64,000 nucleotides of DNA from positions 21,996 to 85,995 of the forward strand of contig RECG01000010.1 of assembly GCA_007692425.1 (NCBI GenBank). Direction: 5' to 3'. Both the position numbers and the translations under genes were made by a program. Each line of letters opens with the position of its first letter. Positions within the stretch are counted from its first letter, which is position 1. Of this stretch, positions 40,207 to 49,487 are shown piece after piece. Source of the DNA: Acholeplasmataceae bacterium. GTDB lineage: Bacteria; Bacillota_I; Bacilli_A; Acholeplasmatales; Acholeplasmataceae. The notes below the pieces were generated by a model. The model made no database searches, was not told the DNA's origin, and worked only from the letters and a program-made list of their open reading frames with translations.

Positions 40207-41619
40207 ATGAAAAAACAAACACCACGTATCAAACTGCTCGACCTGATCGCAACCCTGATTGATATCGGCTTTGTCTTAGTCGCGTTATATCTGACATATG
40301 CCATGTTTGATCTGCTGGCCATACCGGAGCCTATTACAAGAATTGACACGACACTTGTCTACTCGTATCTCGGTCTTACATTGACGTCACAACAAGTCAA
40401 CATCTTCATCAGCTTGTTGATAGGGTATCTGATTGTCTTTGTGCCGATTTCTGTCGGGAACATCAAACGATTGCGTAGCAAAGAACTTAACGAGATCGAC
40501 GAATGGACCTACCGCACCCAACTGCTTTATATGTTCATGAGCTTTTTCACATTCAATCCGTTCAGCGCCGTGCTCCGGTTCATCGTTGGCTTTGAAACCA
40601 AAAAGATTTTTAACGGCGAAGGCTTCAAAGAAACGATGGTTGAACTCGGCAAAAGCATTGCTGCTCTTTTCCAAAAGGAAACCTATCGGAAATTGCGGGA
40701 AAGACGCGAAGAGCACAAGAAGTTATCGGAAACCCAGCTAGACCTGGAGCGCATCACGAAAATCGACTTTGTCGCACGCATCACCAGAATCGCATTGACC
40801 TATACCTTTCTGACGCTTGTCGCGCTATTTATTTTCATCCCATTTTATTGGATGGTGCTGACGGCACTTAAAACGAATCTTGAGCTGACCACCTTTCTCA
40901 GCCCCCGCTTCTTTGTCGGACTTGAAGAAATGCACTGGGTCAATTTCAAAATTGCGTTGACAAGATTTGATTTCACGCGTTATATCATTAATACGCTCTT
41001 CGTGGGCATCATGTCAACCATCGGGACATTGATTACCACCATCTTCGCCGCATTTGCATTTGCCCGTCTTGATTTCAAGGGCAGGGACTTCATCTTTTCC
41101 GTCTTGCTGATGACGATGATGATTCCTGGTGAACTCTACACCATCACCAACTTCATCACTATCCGCGATTTGCAATGGTATGACAACTTCAATGCCTTGA
41201 TCTGGCCCTTTATGACATCCGTGTTCTACATTTTCTTCCTGAGACAGGCATTCAAGCAGATTCCAGACACACTATACCGGGCAGCCCAAGTGGACGGGTG
41301 TGGCGACATGAAATATTTGTCTCGCGTGATGATCCCTATTGCCAGACCAACCATCATCACCATCACGATTCTTTCAGCAATTGGTGCATGGGATGCCTAC
41401 ATCTGGCCACAACTTGTCATTGAAGACCCGGACAAATGGTTGATTTCAGTCGCACTCCGCTCCACAAGCTTCGTGGAAGGATCCGGATCTGATGCAAGAC
41501 CGCTTTATAACATCCAGCTTGCCGCGACCGCATTGGTCACCGCACCGCTTCTGATTATTTTCTTCGCACTGAAGAAATACATCATGGCCGGCGTCGGACG
41601 CAGCGGAACCAAAGGTTAA
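40207..41619 (+). CDS. Sugar ABC transporter permease, MalG type, with N-terminal extension
   Basis: The C-terminal 280 or so residues are a typical MalG permease, with the EAA loop LYRAAQVDGCGDMKYLSRV. The protein is 470 residues, with about 190 extra before the core. This extension has two N-terminal hydrophobic segments, then a charged stretch (KLRERREEHKKLSETQ) likely in the cytoplasm. GAGGCGGG precedes the ATG. I do not recognise the extension as a known domain. Confidence 0.9.
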   Translation: MKKQTPRIKLLDLIATLIDIGFVLVALYLTYAMFDLLAIPEPITRIDTTLVYSYLGLTLTSQQVNIFISLLIGYLIVFVPISVGNIKRLRSKELNEIDEWTYRTQLLYMFMSFFTFNPFSAVLRFIVGFETKKIFNGEGFKETMVELGKSIAALFQKETYRKLRERREEHKKLSETQLDLERITKIDFVARITRIALTYTFLTLVALFIFIPFYWMVLTALKTNLELTTFLSPRFFVGLEEMHWVNFKIALTRFDFTRYIINTLFVGIMSTIGTLITTIFAAFAFARLDFKGRDFIFSVLLMTMMIPGELYTITNFITIRDLQWYDNFNALIWPFMTSVFYIFFLRQAFKQIPDTLYRAAQVDGCGDMKYLSRVMIPIARPTIITITILSAIGAWDAYIWPQLVIEDPDKWLISVALRSTSFVEGSGSDARPLYNIQLAATALVTAPLLIIFFALKKYIMAGVGRSGTKG

Positions 41620-41637
41620 AATTGGAGCATTCCAATT
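41620..41637 (+). other. Intercistronic hairpin before the binding-protein gene
   Basis: AATTGGA-GCAT-TCCAATT forms a 7-bp stem directly after the permease stop. No T-run follows. Such hairpins often stabilise mRNA at binding-protein genes. Confidence 0.5.
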
Positions 41638-41672
41638 GAGATAGAGAGTAGAGAAGAAAAAAGGAGGAAACA

Positions 41673-43607
41673 ATGAAGAAAATAATGTTTGTAGTATTGT
41701 TGGTGTTTGGCATCTTGACAATGTCAGCGTGTGCGACGAGAAGAAACGCGCCACCCGTGTTTCAAGGTGTCAATACGAATCCCGTCATCCAGGTTGGAGA
41801 TGAATATGATCCGCTGGAAGGCGTGACGGTGACAGACCGTGAAGACGGCAACTTAACCAACAGCATTGAAGTTTTAGGATGGGACGACGACGATGTCAAT
41901 TTCCCCGGCACCTATGAAATCGTCTTGTCAGTCACGGATAGCGATGGGGCGACAACGCGCATCACCATTTACCTGACGGTCGAAGGCGAAGCGGCATTGC
42001 CGGTCTTCTCTGGTGTCAGAAGCGCTCCGATCTATTATATTGGTTCAGGCACATATTCACCGCTCACCGGCGTGACCGCCACAGATGCGATTGATGGTGA
42101 TCTGACAGAAAGCATCCAGGTTCTTGGCAGTTATGATCTCGACACGCCTGGCATCTATACCATCCGTCTACGGGTTGAAAACAGCGAAGGCGGACGCGTG
42201 ACGGTCACAATCGTATTGACGGTTGTTGATTCGGGCATTCCGGACACCTTGACAGCTGATGCCGTCACCATCACGATGTGGCACGCCATGGGACAGGCCA
42301 ACACGAATTTGATGCGCGGCTATGCGGACTCGTTCATGGCGATTTATCCGAACATCAATGTCGTGATTGCAGAGGGCGTTGGCAACTACAATACGCTACG
42401 AAGCAACATGATCAATGCAGTTACAGCAGGAACATATCCAAACCTTGTCCAAGGATATCCCGACCATGTCGCGGAGTATTTGAACGGTAATGTGGTTGTC
42501 AACCTTGACCCATACATCCACCACGACACATGGGGTATGCACGGCGACGACGATTTTGAAGACATCATCTTGTCATACCGCCAGGAAAACAGCCAGTATG
42601 ATTTGAGCGGAACCTTCTACTCACTACCGTTCAACAAATCAACTGAAATCATGATCTACAACACCAATGTGTTTGCAGAGCTTGAGCTGGATCCGCCGAC
42701 CACATGGCAGGAACTGCTGGAAATCGCACCATTGCTCAAGGCCAAGGGTGATGAGATGGCCGAAGCCAAAGTCAGAGCAGACAACCCCGGCGACACCGAA
42801 GCTCAACTCGCACCCAAGATTGCACAAGCCAAAGCCTTGGTCGTTCCAGCATCATATGATTCAACCGGCAACGCCTTCATCACATTCACAAGACAATTTG
42901 GCGGCGCTTATACCGGCGTTAACTATCAAACCGGGCGCGGACAATATTTGTGGGTTGACAACGCCAACACGATTGCTGCGATGACCTTCCTGAAAAACAA
43001 TAACAATTATCTGACCCTGCCCGAGTTCTGGGATCAAAACTACGCCTCGGTACCGTTTGTCAACCAACAGACATTTGTTACTGTTGGTTCATCTGCCGGT
43101 GTGCGTTATAACATCCCCGGAGGATTTGGCAATACGACAAACCCGATAGGCATCGATTTCCAAATCGGCGTAGCGCCGATTCCTTACAATGCCGACATGC
43201 CCGAGAACAAGGCGGTCATCCAACAGGGCACCAACGTATCCCTGTTGACGAAGGGGACCGCGCAAGAGCAACTGGCCTCATGGTTGTTCCTCAAGCACTT
43301 GATCAACACCGAGAACACCATTCACTGGGCCATGAATACGGGTTACCTGCCGGTTCGCGTCAGCGGATACGAGCATCCTGATTATCAGGCGTTCCTTGCC
43401 GATCTGAATGATCCGATCGCGCTTGCCGCCCAAGCTGCTTATTTACAATCCGGCTATATGTTCTATGACCCGGCATTCGTCGGCTCATCCAGGGCACGCC
43501 AACAAGTGGGACTTGCACTTGAACGCATTATGCTCGGCGATGGAAACATTACATCCGCCTTGCAAGATGCTTACAACGAAGCCAATCTCGCTGGCGACCA
43601 AGATTGA
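41673..43607 (+). CDS. Sugar-binding lipoprotein with two N-terminal Ig-like (DUF5011) domains
   Basis: This is the extracellular substrate-binding protein of the adjacent importer. It has a lipobox LTMSAC (Cys20), then two DUF5011/HYR-like beta domains (about 28-105 and 108-185). Each carries the pattern VGDEYDPLEGVTVTDREDGNL / SPLTGVTATDAIDGDLTES. A MalE-type family 1 binding domain follows (ITMWHAMGQANTNLMRGY onward, to residue 644). Binding proteins of this family are usually about 420-450 residues, so the two Ig modules are an addition and may place the receptor away from the membrane. AAGGAGG precedes the ATG. Confidence 0.88.
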   Translation: MKKIMFVVLLVFGILTMSACATRRNAPPVFQGVNTNPVIQVGDEYDPLEGVTVTDREDGNLTNSIEVLGWDDDDVNFPGTYEIVLSVTDSDGATTRITIYLTVEGEAALPVFSGVRSAPIYYIGSGTYSPLTGVTATDAIDGDLTESIQVLGSYDLDTPGIYTIRLRVENSEGGRVTVTIVLTVVDSGIPDTLTADAVTITMWHAMGQANTNLMRGYADSFMAIYPNINVVIAEGVGNYNTLRSNMINAVTAGTYPNLVQGYPDHVAEYLNGNVVVNLDPYIHHDTWGMHGDDDFEDIILSYRQENSQYDLSGTFYSLPFNKSTEIMIYNTNVFAELELDPPTTWQELLEIAPLLKAKGDEMAEAKVRADNPGDTEAQLAPKIAQAKALVVPASYDSTGNAFITFTRQFGGAYTGVNYQTGRGQYLWVDNANTIAAMTFLKNNNNYLTLPEFWDQNYASVPFVNQQTFVTVGSSAGVRYNIPGGFGNTTNPIGIDFQIGVAPIPYNADMPENKAVIQQGTNVSLLTKGTAQEQLASWLFLKHLINTENTIHWAMNTGYLPVRVSGYEHPDYQAFLADLNDPIALAAQAAYLQSGYMFYDPAFVGSSRARQQVGLALERIMLGDGNITSALQDAYNEANLAGDQD

Positions 43608-43612
43608 TTTGA

Positions 43613-43661
43613 ATCACTGACCGGTGGTGCTGTTCAAGCACGCCGGTCAAGTGATGTTTTT
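43613..43661 (+). terminator. Strong hairpin terminator after the binding-protein gene
   Basis: ATCACT/AGTGAT and GACCGG/CCGGTC form an almost continuous stem with a single unpaired A. An inner GTGCT/AGCAC pairing and a trailing GTTTTTC are present. It separates the importer genes from the large lipoprotein gene. Confidence 0.8.
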
Positions 43662-43706
43662 CAATATAAACATGCTTGAAAAAACAAAAAAAACGGAGGA
43701 TAAAAA

Positions 43707-46700
43707 ATGAGCAAAAAGCGATTCATTTTATTTAAAAGCTTCCTTGCTTTCATTGCGACAATCGCACTGACTTTCGGACTGATGGCCTGTACGGCCGATC
43801 TCGAGCAACTTGTTGTTGATGAAGCGATCGAAAGCATTGAGGTGGTGTTTGCAAGTGGCGATAGCATCAATTCAGTCACGAGAGACCTGACATTACCGAC
43901 CAGTTTTGGTGAAGCCACCATCGTATGGTCATCGAGTAACCCGGCCGTCATCACCAACAGTGGTGATGTCACAAGGGGATTTGCTAATGTCACGGTCACA
44001 TTGACCGCAACAGCCACATACGGAGAGGCCTCAGCCATTGCACAATTCGTTGTGACCGTCATCGGCCACGACGCCAACGCTTTGTTGGCGGCGATTGAAC
44101 TGACCGGTGAAAACATCGAGTATGACAGTGAGCTGGAACTCTATGTTGTTGATGGCGATTTCACCATACCAACAAGCATTAATGGTGTGGCAATTGCATG
44201 GAACTCATCCATTCCAACAATACTGACAACAGCAGGCGTTGTCGTCCGCCCAGATTATGGACAGGCGAGCGCGCTAGTCGTTTTGATTGCGACCATCAAC
44301 CAGATCGAGCGCGAATTTGAAATTCTCGTCCTTGCTGAAACCACAGCGCCCGATCCAGACATGTTGATTTTGCAACAAGCCAGAGACAATCTGCTGATTG
44401 CAGGTATTGGTGATGGCGTAGCCGCAAACATCACGCTTGCCACCACCGTGGGCGTGAACAACGTGGCCGTTACATGGCAATCAAGCCATCCGCAATACAT
44501 TTCAAGCACAGGCGTGGTCAACCGCCCGCTTGAAAATACGACAGTCACCTTGACGGCTACCTTGACTTACAACGAAAAGAGCCTCATCAAGGTGTTCGAG
44601 GTTGTCGTGCTTGCAGCGGAAGAGTATATCGTTGTGGAAAACATTGCTGAAGCAATTGCCATCAGCTATAACTCAGAAACCGACGGTGTCACCAGAAACT
44701 ATGTATTGATGGAAAACGTCACCATTCTAGGTGTTACCGGCGACGGTGTGGTTTTCTTTGACGATTCCGGCATCATGTTTGCCTATATGGCAATACGCAG
44801 AGACGATCTTGTGATTGGCGGCGTTTATGATGTTCTGGGCTTGACAGACCGCTATTTTGGCAGTTGGCAGGTCAGCAGTGGAACAGGTCGTCCGGTCGTT
44901 TTCTTTGAGTCCGACGGCGAAGCATCGGTCATGACCCCGGTTGTGGTCGATTCCATCACAGACATGATTGATAATCATCACATTCCGGCACCCGGCGACA
45001 ACAACATCAACTATGTCTACTATCAAGTCACGGCTAAAGTATTGATTCAAAATGCAGCCGATAACTATGGCACCGTCTTTGTTGATGCTGATTATGACGG
45101 ACCCGCGATTCCAACCGCACCGAACAGTGCGCACACAGATGAGGGCGTCATCGTTTATTATCATTCAAACAAGGCCGCATTCAATGCTTTCCATGAAACA
45201 GTCATCACGTTTAACGTCTTGCTTTATGGTTATCGTTCAGACCGGAACATCTTCTCTGTCTTGTATCTTGAAACAGTCGAAGACTTCCAGTTGACGTTAC
45301 CTGATGATGAAGTGGTTGATGTGGTTGAAGGCGCTATCAGAAATGACATTGCAGAAACATATCCAGACCCGACAACCATTACACTGAGAACCGCTTTGTT
45401 TGGCGCAACCATTGCATGGACAAGCAGTCATGATGATTTGATTGATCCGTTGACTGGCGAAGTCACACCTCCGGCCGGCGAGCAAATCGAAGTCACATTG
45501 ACCGCAACCATTGTCAAGGGCGCCGAAGAGAAGGTGGTTGAGATTACGGTTCTTGTCGGTGAATTACCGATACTGACCATTGAAGACGTGATTGCAGCCG
45601 AACTGGGAACGCTTCTCAGATTCACGGGCGTTGTCACTGGCATCACGACAAACAGGACTTTCGCAATTCAAGATGCAACAGGCGCGATTGTCGTGTATGT
45701 ACCAGCAGCAGATGTAGCCGATTGGCTTGCCCTTGTTGGCACGACAGTTGATATTACCGGCACAAGAGCGCAGTTCAGAGGCCTGCAACAGGTTAATCCG
45801 ACCCAGGTCATTGAAGGGGCGACAACATCCCTGCCCGCATTTGCAAACATCGATGGCGTACCGCTTACAGCAGACGATTTGCTGCCCTTCATGTCCAAAT
45901 TTGTTTCTCGCTCCGGCCTGGTCATTACTTTGATTGAAGAACTGTCCTGGGGCAACATGCGCATTACCTTTGAAGATCCGGACACCGAAGAAACCATTGT
46001 GATGTTCTGGGATTCCAGAGTTGCAGTTGCAGACAATCACTTGGCGACGCTTGAAGTTGACGACATCGTCAACGTGATCGGCGCACCGCTTGGTTGGAAC
46101 AACGGTCCAGAACTTCATTACACATCACCCACACAGTTTGTCGTGGTTGAGTATGTCCCTGAAACCGATGAAGAGAAAGCGACATTGGTCGCAGACGAAC
46201 TTGACTTCCCGGAAACCATAAAGTTGCCAACAACATTATCATTACCAACAACCGGCCTATATGGAACCACCATTGCATGGGCATCAGACAATGAAGCCAT
46301 CAATGTTGAAACTGGCGAAGTTGTACTTCCTGCCGAACCGGTGTTGGTCACCCTGACCGCCACGGTCTCAAGCAATGACTACGATTTAGTCGTTGAATTC
46401 GAAATCATGGTAGGTTATGAAGTCATTACGGTTCAAGAAGCAAGGGACGCGGCTGTTGGTGATGTTGTCACCATCGAAGTGCTCGTCACGTACACATACC
46501 TTGACAGCTCAGGACGCGCACAAACCTTCTTCCAAGATGATGAAGCAGGCATCTACGCTTTTAGAATTCCAGCAGACGAAGCCAGCAAAGTCGTTGCAGG
46601 CAACATGGTCAGAATTACCGCAACACGCGGTGTCTTTGGCGGACAGCCACAACTCGTGGCACCGTTCTATCACATCACTGTCCTGTCACCAGACAACGCT

Positions 46701-47759
46701 GTTGTGCCGTTTGAAGTCAGTGCAGAAGAAGTGACCGACTATCAAGGACGTTACGTGACCTTTGAAGGCTATCTTGTCTATGTCGGTGGTGAAAGAACCA
46801 TCCATCTGGCAGATGAGACGGGCAGAACATATGGTTACTTCAACTTGAGTTCGGAAAGCGATTTCTTGAGTGGTGTTGCAGCGGGAACGATGCTGACCAT
46901 CACAACAGGCGTTGCATTCCACTTCAGTGTGGGCGCACAGTTATTGATTCTTGTGCCAGCTGAGCAGATTGTCATCGGCGCCATGGGCGACCAGGCAGAT
47001 CTTGACACAGTAGCATTGGCAAACCTGGATCTACCGGAAGCCGATGATGCGGTTGTTGATGATTTGACACTGCCTTTGACCGGATTCTTTGGCATTACCG
47101 TTGAATGGTCTTCAGACGATACAGATGTCATCACTGATGCAGGCGAGGTTACAAGACCGGCCGCCGGTGAAACTGACGCGGTTGTTATCATGACCTATGT
47201 CGTCAAGTCTGACGTAGACACCATTGCGACAGGCGAAATTGAATTCACCGTGCTAGCTGAAGAAGATGATGAAGATGAAAAGCTGACCTTCATTGAAACC
47301 TTTGATACTTGGGGATTAACCGCAAGCTATTCAAGTTCAATGACTGAAGTAACAGGCGCATATGACATATCTTGGGAACACATTGGCGCTAGAAATGATG
47401 CAGGTTTTGCGATTGACGGCGCGACAATTGTGTTCCGTACAAACGACACCACCTGGGATCCTTTAATGCAATCCGAAACGATTGAGGGGGGCATAACCTC
47501 ATTTAGCATTGATATGCGCAAGGCCTTTACCGGCGGAGAAAACAACAGGCAAATCAGAGTGACAATCACCCCAGCCGATGGTGACCCCGTTGTTCGAACC
47601 TCGCCAACATTTGGAACAAGCGGCACCGATGTAACGGTTTACAATTTCTCATTTGATGATTTCGAAATTACTGGAGATTTCACCATCTTAATCGAAAACA
47701 TAGGTGCTCAAGTTGCTCTTGATAATATGACCTGGGAGCCCTATTCGGATTCGGAGTAG
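43707..47759 (+). CDS. Giant modular lipoprotein with Ig-like and OB-fold-like repeats
   Basis: This 1350-residue surface protein has a lipobox LMAC (Cys28). At least six Ig-like modules share the pattern W-S-S/D...(V/I)...G-V/E-V-T-x-P...V-T-L-T-A-T (for example at about 70, 170, 255, 570, 855 and 1135). Between them lie segments resembling the YhcR-type OB fold (such as RFTGVVTGITTNRTFAIQD near 630 and VTFEGYLVYVGGERTIHLAD near 1020). The last 160 or so residues look like a beta-sandwich adhesion or carbohydrate-binding domain. I see no catalytic motif. AACGGAGG precedes the ATG. The Ig and OB calls are pattern-based. Confidence 0.7.
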   Translation: MSKKRFILFKSFLAFIATIALTFGLMACTADLEQLVVDEAIESIEVVFASGDSINSVTRDLTLPTSFGEATIVWSSSNPAVITNSGDVTRGFANVTVTLTATATYGEASAIAQFVVTVIGHDANALLAAIELTGENIEYDSELELYVVDGDFTIPTSINGVAIAWNSSIPTILTTAGVVVRPDYGQASALVVLIATINQIEREFEILVLAETTAPDPDMLILQQARDNLLIAGIGDGVAANITLATTVGVNNVAVTWQSSHPQYISSTGVVNRPLENTTVTLTATLTYNEKSLIKVFEVVVLAAEEYIVVENIAEAIAISYNSETDGVTRNYVLMENVTILGVTGDGVVFFDDSGIMFAYMAIRRDDLVIGGVYDVLGLTDRYFGSWQVSSGTGRPVVFFESDGEASVMTPVVVDSITDMIDNHHIPAPGDNNINYVYYQVTAKVLIQNAADNYGTVFVDADYDGPAIPTAPNSAHTDEGVIVYYHSNKAAFNAFHETVITFNVLLYGYRSDRNIFSVLYLETVEDFQLTLPDDEVVDVVEGAIRNDIAETYPDPTTITLRTALFGATIAWTSSHDDLIDPLTGEVTPPAGEQIEVTLTATIVKGAEEKVVEITVLVGELPILTIEDVIAAELGTLLRFTGVVTGITTNRTFAIQDATGAIVVYVPAADVADWLALVGTTVDITGTRAQFRGLQQVNPTQVIEGATTSLPAFANIDGVPLTADDLLPFMSKFVSRSGLVITLIEELSWGNMRITFEDPDTEETIVMFWDSRVAVADNHLATLEVDDIVNVIGAPLGWNNGPELHYTSPTQFVVVEYVPETDEEKATLVADELDFPETIKLPTTLSLPTTGLYGTTIAWASDNEAINVETGEVVLPAEPVLVTLTATVSSNDYDLVVEFEIMVGYEVITVQEARDAAVGDVVTIEVLVTYTYLDSSGRAQTFFQDDEAGIYAFRIPADEASKVVAGNMVRITATRGVFGGQPQLVAPFYHITVLSPDNAVVPFEVSAEEVTDYQGRYVTFEGYLVYVGGERTIHLADETGRTYGYFNLSSESDFLSGVAAGTMLTITTGVAFHFSVGAQLLILVPAEQIVIGAMGDQADLDTVALANLDLPEADDAVVDDLTLPLTGFFGITVEWSSDDTDVITDAGEVTRPAAGETDAVVIMTYVVKSDVDTIATGEIEFTVLAEEDDEDEKLTFIETFDTWGLTASYSSSMTEVTGAYDISWEHIGARNDAGFAIDGATIVFRTNDTTWDPLMQSETIEGGITSFSIDMRKAFTGGENNRQIRVTITPADGDPVVRTSPTFGTSGTDVTVYNFSFDDFEITGDFTILIENIGAQVALDNMTWEPYSDSE

Positions 47760-47863
47760 CATCCTAAAAAGAAGACGCCACAGCCACTAAACCGCGACTT
47801 TATGAGAGGCGTTTTCCCGGTCAATAATCCAGAGCATAACAACAAAGCAGATTAGAGATTGAG

Positions 47864-47896
47864 AGAACGCATGGCAGGCGCCATGCGTTCTTTGCT
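47864..47896 (+). terminator. Hairpin after the giant lipoprotein gene
   Basis: A perfect 12-bp stem AGAACGCATGGC / GCCATGCGTTCT has the 4-nt loop AGGC. Only TTTGCT follows, so the T-run is weak. The remainder of the 47760-48032 gap contains only the next promoter. Confidence 0.6.
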
Positions 47897-47989
47897 GTAT
47901 GATCAAACAGACTACGCAAGAAGACCGAACAAGGAATTCGCCAAAGCATAAGAAAGATGTGCGCTTTACGAAACAATAATTGTAGGATA

Positions 47990-47998
47990 TGTTATAAT
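47990..47998 (+). promoter_or_regulatory. Extended -10 promoter of the nuclease lipoprotein gene
   Basis: TGTTATAAT ends 34 nt before the ATG. AAGGAG lies between them. Confidence 0.6.
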
Positions 47999-48032
47999 AT
48001 ACACACCAAAACAGCAAGGAGAACCAGAGAAG

Positions 48033-49484
48033 ATGAAAAAGATTATTACTTTAATTGTTTTTCTTTCAAGCGTCATACTGATGGCTGGCTGTGGTGGCAG
48101 GACCGAAGACATCACACTTCCGGACTTGACCGGTATGACACGCGTCGAAGCCGTCAATGTTTTAATAGGGTTAAGGCTTCGTGTGACAACGGAAGACATA
48201 CTGGATAATGACCGTCCAGAAGGAAGTTTTTCTCATTATGGCGAAGGACTTCAGACCGGAGACACGGTTCCAGCATCAACCCAAGTCATAGTCTATTTCG
48301 TGATTCACGACCCGATTGACGGCATCAGATTACCGGATTTAACCGGCATGGATGAAGATGATATTCTGGACATTCTTTTGGAGCTGGACCTTTTTATCGC
48401 GCTTGCCAGCAAACCCGATAATGATTTACCGATTGGCGTTTTCGCGGGATACCAAGATCATGAAGTTGGCGATGTCGTGCCTTTCGGCACACACCTGACA
48501 GTGTATCTTGCCATCGAAGAAGGGTTCATCATCTCCAAGTACATTCATGGCGAGGGATGGAACAGGGCTATAGAGCTTTATAATGCATCCGACGACACCA
48601 TTGACTTGAGCCAGTACCAGATTGATCTTTATCTCAACGGCGCCGCCACACCATCACGCACGATTCCTTTGACTGGGACGCTCGCCCCCGAACAAGTATT
48701 TTTGATTGCCCACTCCGACAGCGAAGCGACTTTGCGAAATAAGGCAGATTTAACCTCATCTGATTTGGTGCACGACGGCAATGACGTTATCGCCATTTCC
48801 TATCAAGGCACCCGGATTGTGGACATCATCGGCAACATAGGCTGGTCTTTCTTCTACCTTAATAATGAAACCTTTGTCCGTAAACCACACATTGTTCAAG
48901 GGTCAGTCTCATACAACCAACTTGACTGGGATATTTATGCGTTTGACAACCACACCATGTTTGGTTCACATCCGGTCGAATGGCCCACCACATTCACCTA
49001 TAACCCCGACCATTTGGCTTTGGACTATTTCACGGTCAACATCGGCATGATTTTGGTCCTTTACGGTTTTGCAAACGACGGCGACACCTCGACCTTCTTT
49101 GTGGATCATCTTCCTGATTTTGATTTTGTTGGACCCGACCGCGTGCGATTTGTCGGTATTGATACACCAGAAATGCATCCGTGGCCCCCAGAACCCTGGG
49201 CTCAAGAAGCGACTGATTTTGTCAGGGGACTTTTAGAAAATGCAACAGAAATTTATCTTCAACGCGATCCGGCCAGTGGACTTCAAGAAACCTATGGTAG
49301 ATATCTTGCTTTGATCTGGGTGGACGGCGTGTTACTCAATGTCGAAGTGGTCCGGATGGGATTCAGCCCCAACAACTACAGCGACCCGGACCAGACGCTT
49401 GTTTTCAACGGCGTCTCACTCGACCGCTGGTTCTATTGGGCCGAACAAGAGGCCAAAGCCAACAACCGGGGCATCTGGAGTTAA
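48033..49484 (+). CDS. Lipoprotein with two PASTA domains, lamin-tail domain and thermonuclease domain
   Basis: This 483-residue protein is secreted and lipid-anchored (LMAGC, Cys20). Two PASTA-like domains (about 28-91, LPDLTGMTRVEAVNVL; about 99-161, LPDLTGMDEDDILDIL) precede a lamin-tail domain (165-270, IELYNASDDTIDLSQYQI). A staphylococcal-nuclease domain follows (about 347-483). Its catalytic residues match Staphylococcus nuclease Arg35, Asp40, Glu43 and Arg87: Arg372, Asp377, Glu380 (VRFVGIDTPE) and Arg423 (YGRYLAL). It should cleave DNA or RNA outside the cell. Its stop is 3 bases before the next gene. Confidence 0.88.
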   Translation: MKKIITLIVFLSSVILMAGCGGRTEDITLPDLTGMTRVEAVNVLIGLRLRVTTEDILDNDRPEGSFSHYGEGLQTGDTVPASTQVIVYFVIHDPIDGIRLPDLTGMDEDDILDILLELDLFIALASKPDNDLPIGVFAGYQDHEVGDVVPFGTHLTVYLAIEEGFIISKYIHGEGWNRAIELYNASDDTIDLSQYQIDLYLNGAATPSRTIPLTGTLAPEQVFLIAHSDSEATLRNKADLTSSDLVHDGNDVIAISYQGTRIVDIIGNIGWSFFYLNNETFVRKPHIVQGSVSYNQLDWDIYAFDNHTMFGSHPVEWPTTFTYNPDHLALDYFTVNIGMILVLYGFANDGDTSTFFVDHLPDFDFVGPDRVRFVGIDTPEMHPWPPEPWAQEATDFVRGLLENATEIYLQRDPASGLQETYGRYLALIWVDGVLLNVEVVRMGFSPNNYSDPDQTLVFNGVSLDRWFYWAEQEAKANNRGIWS

Positions 49485-49487
49485 CAG

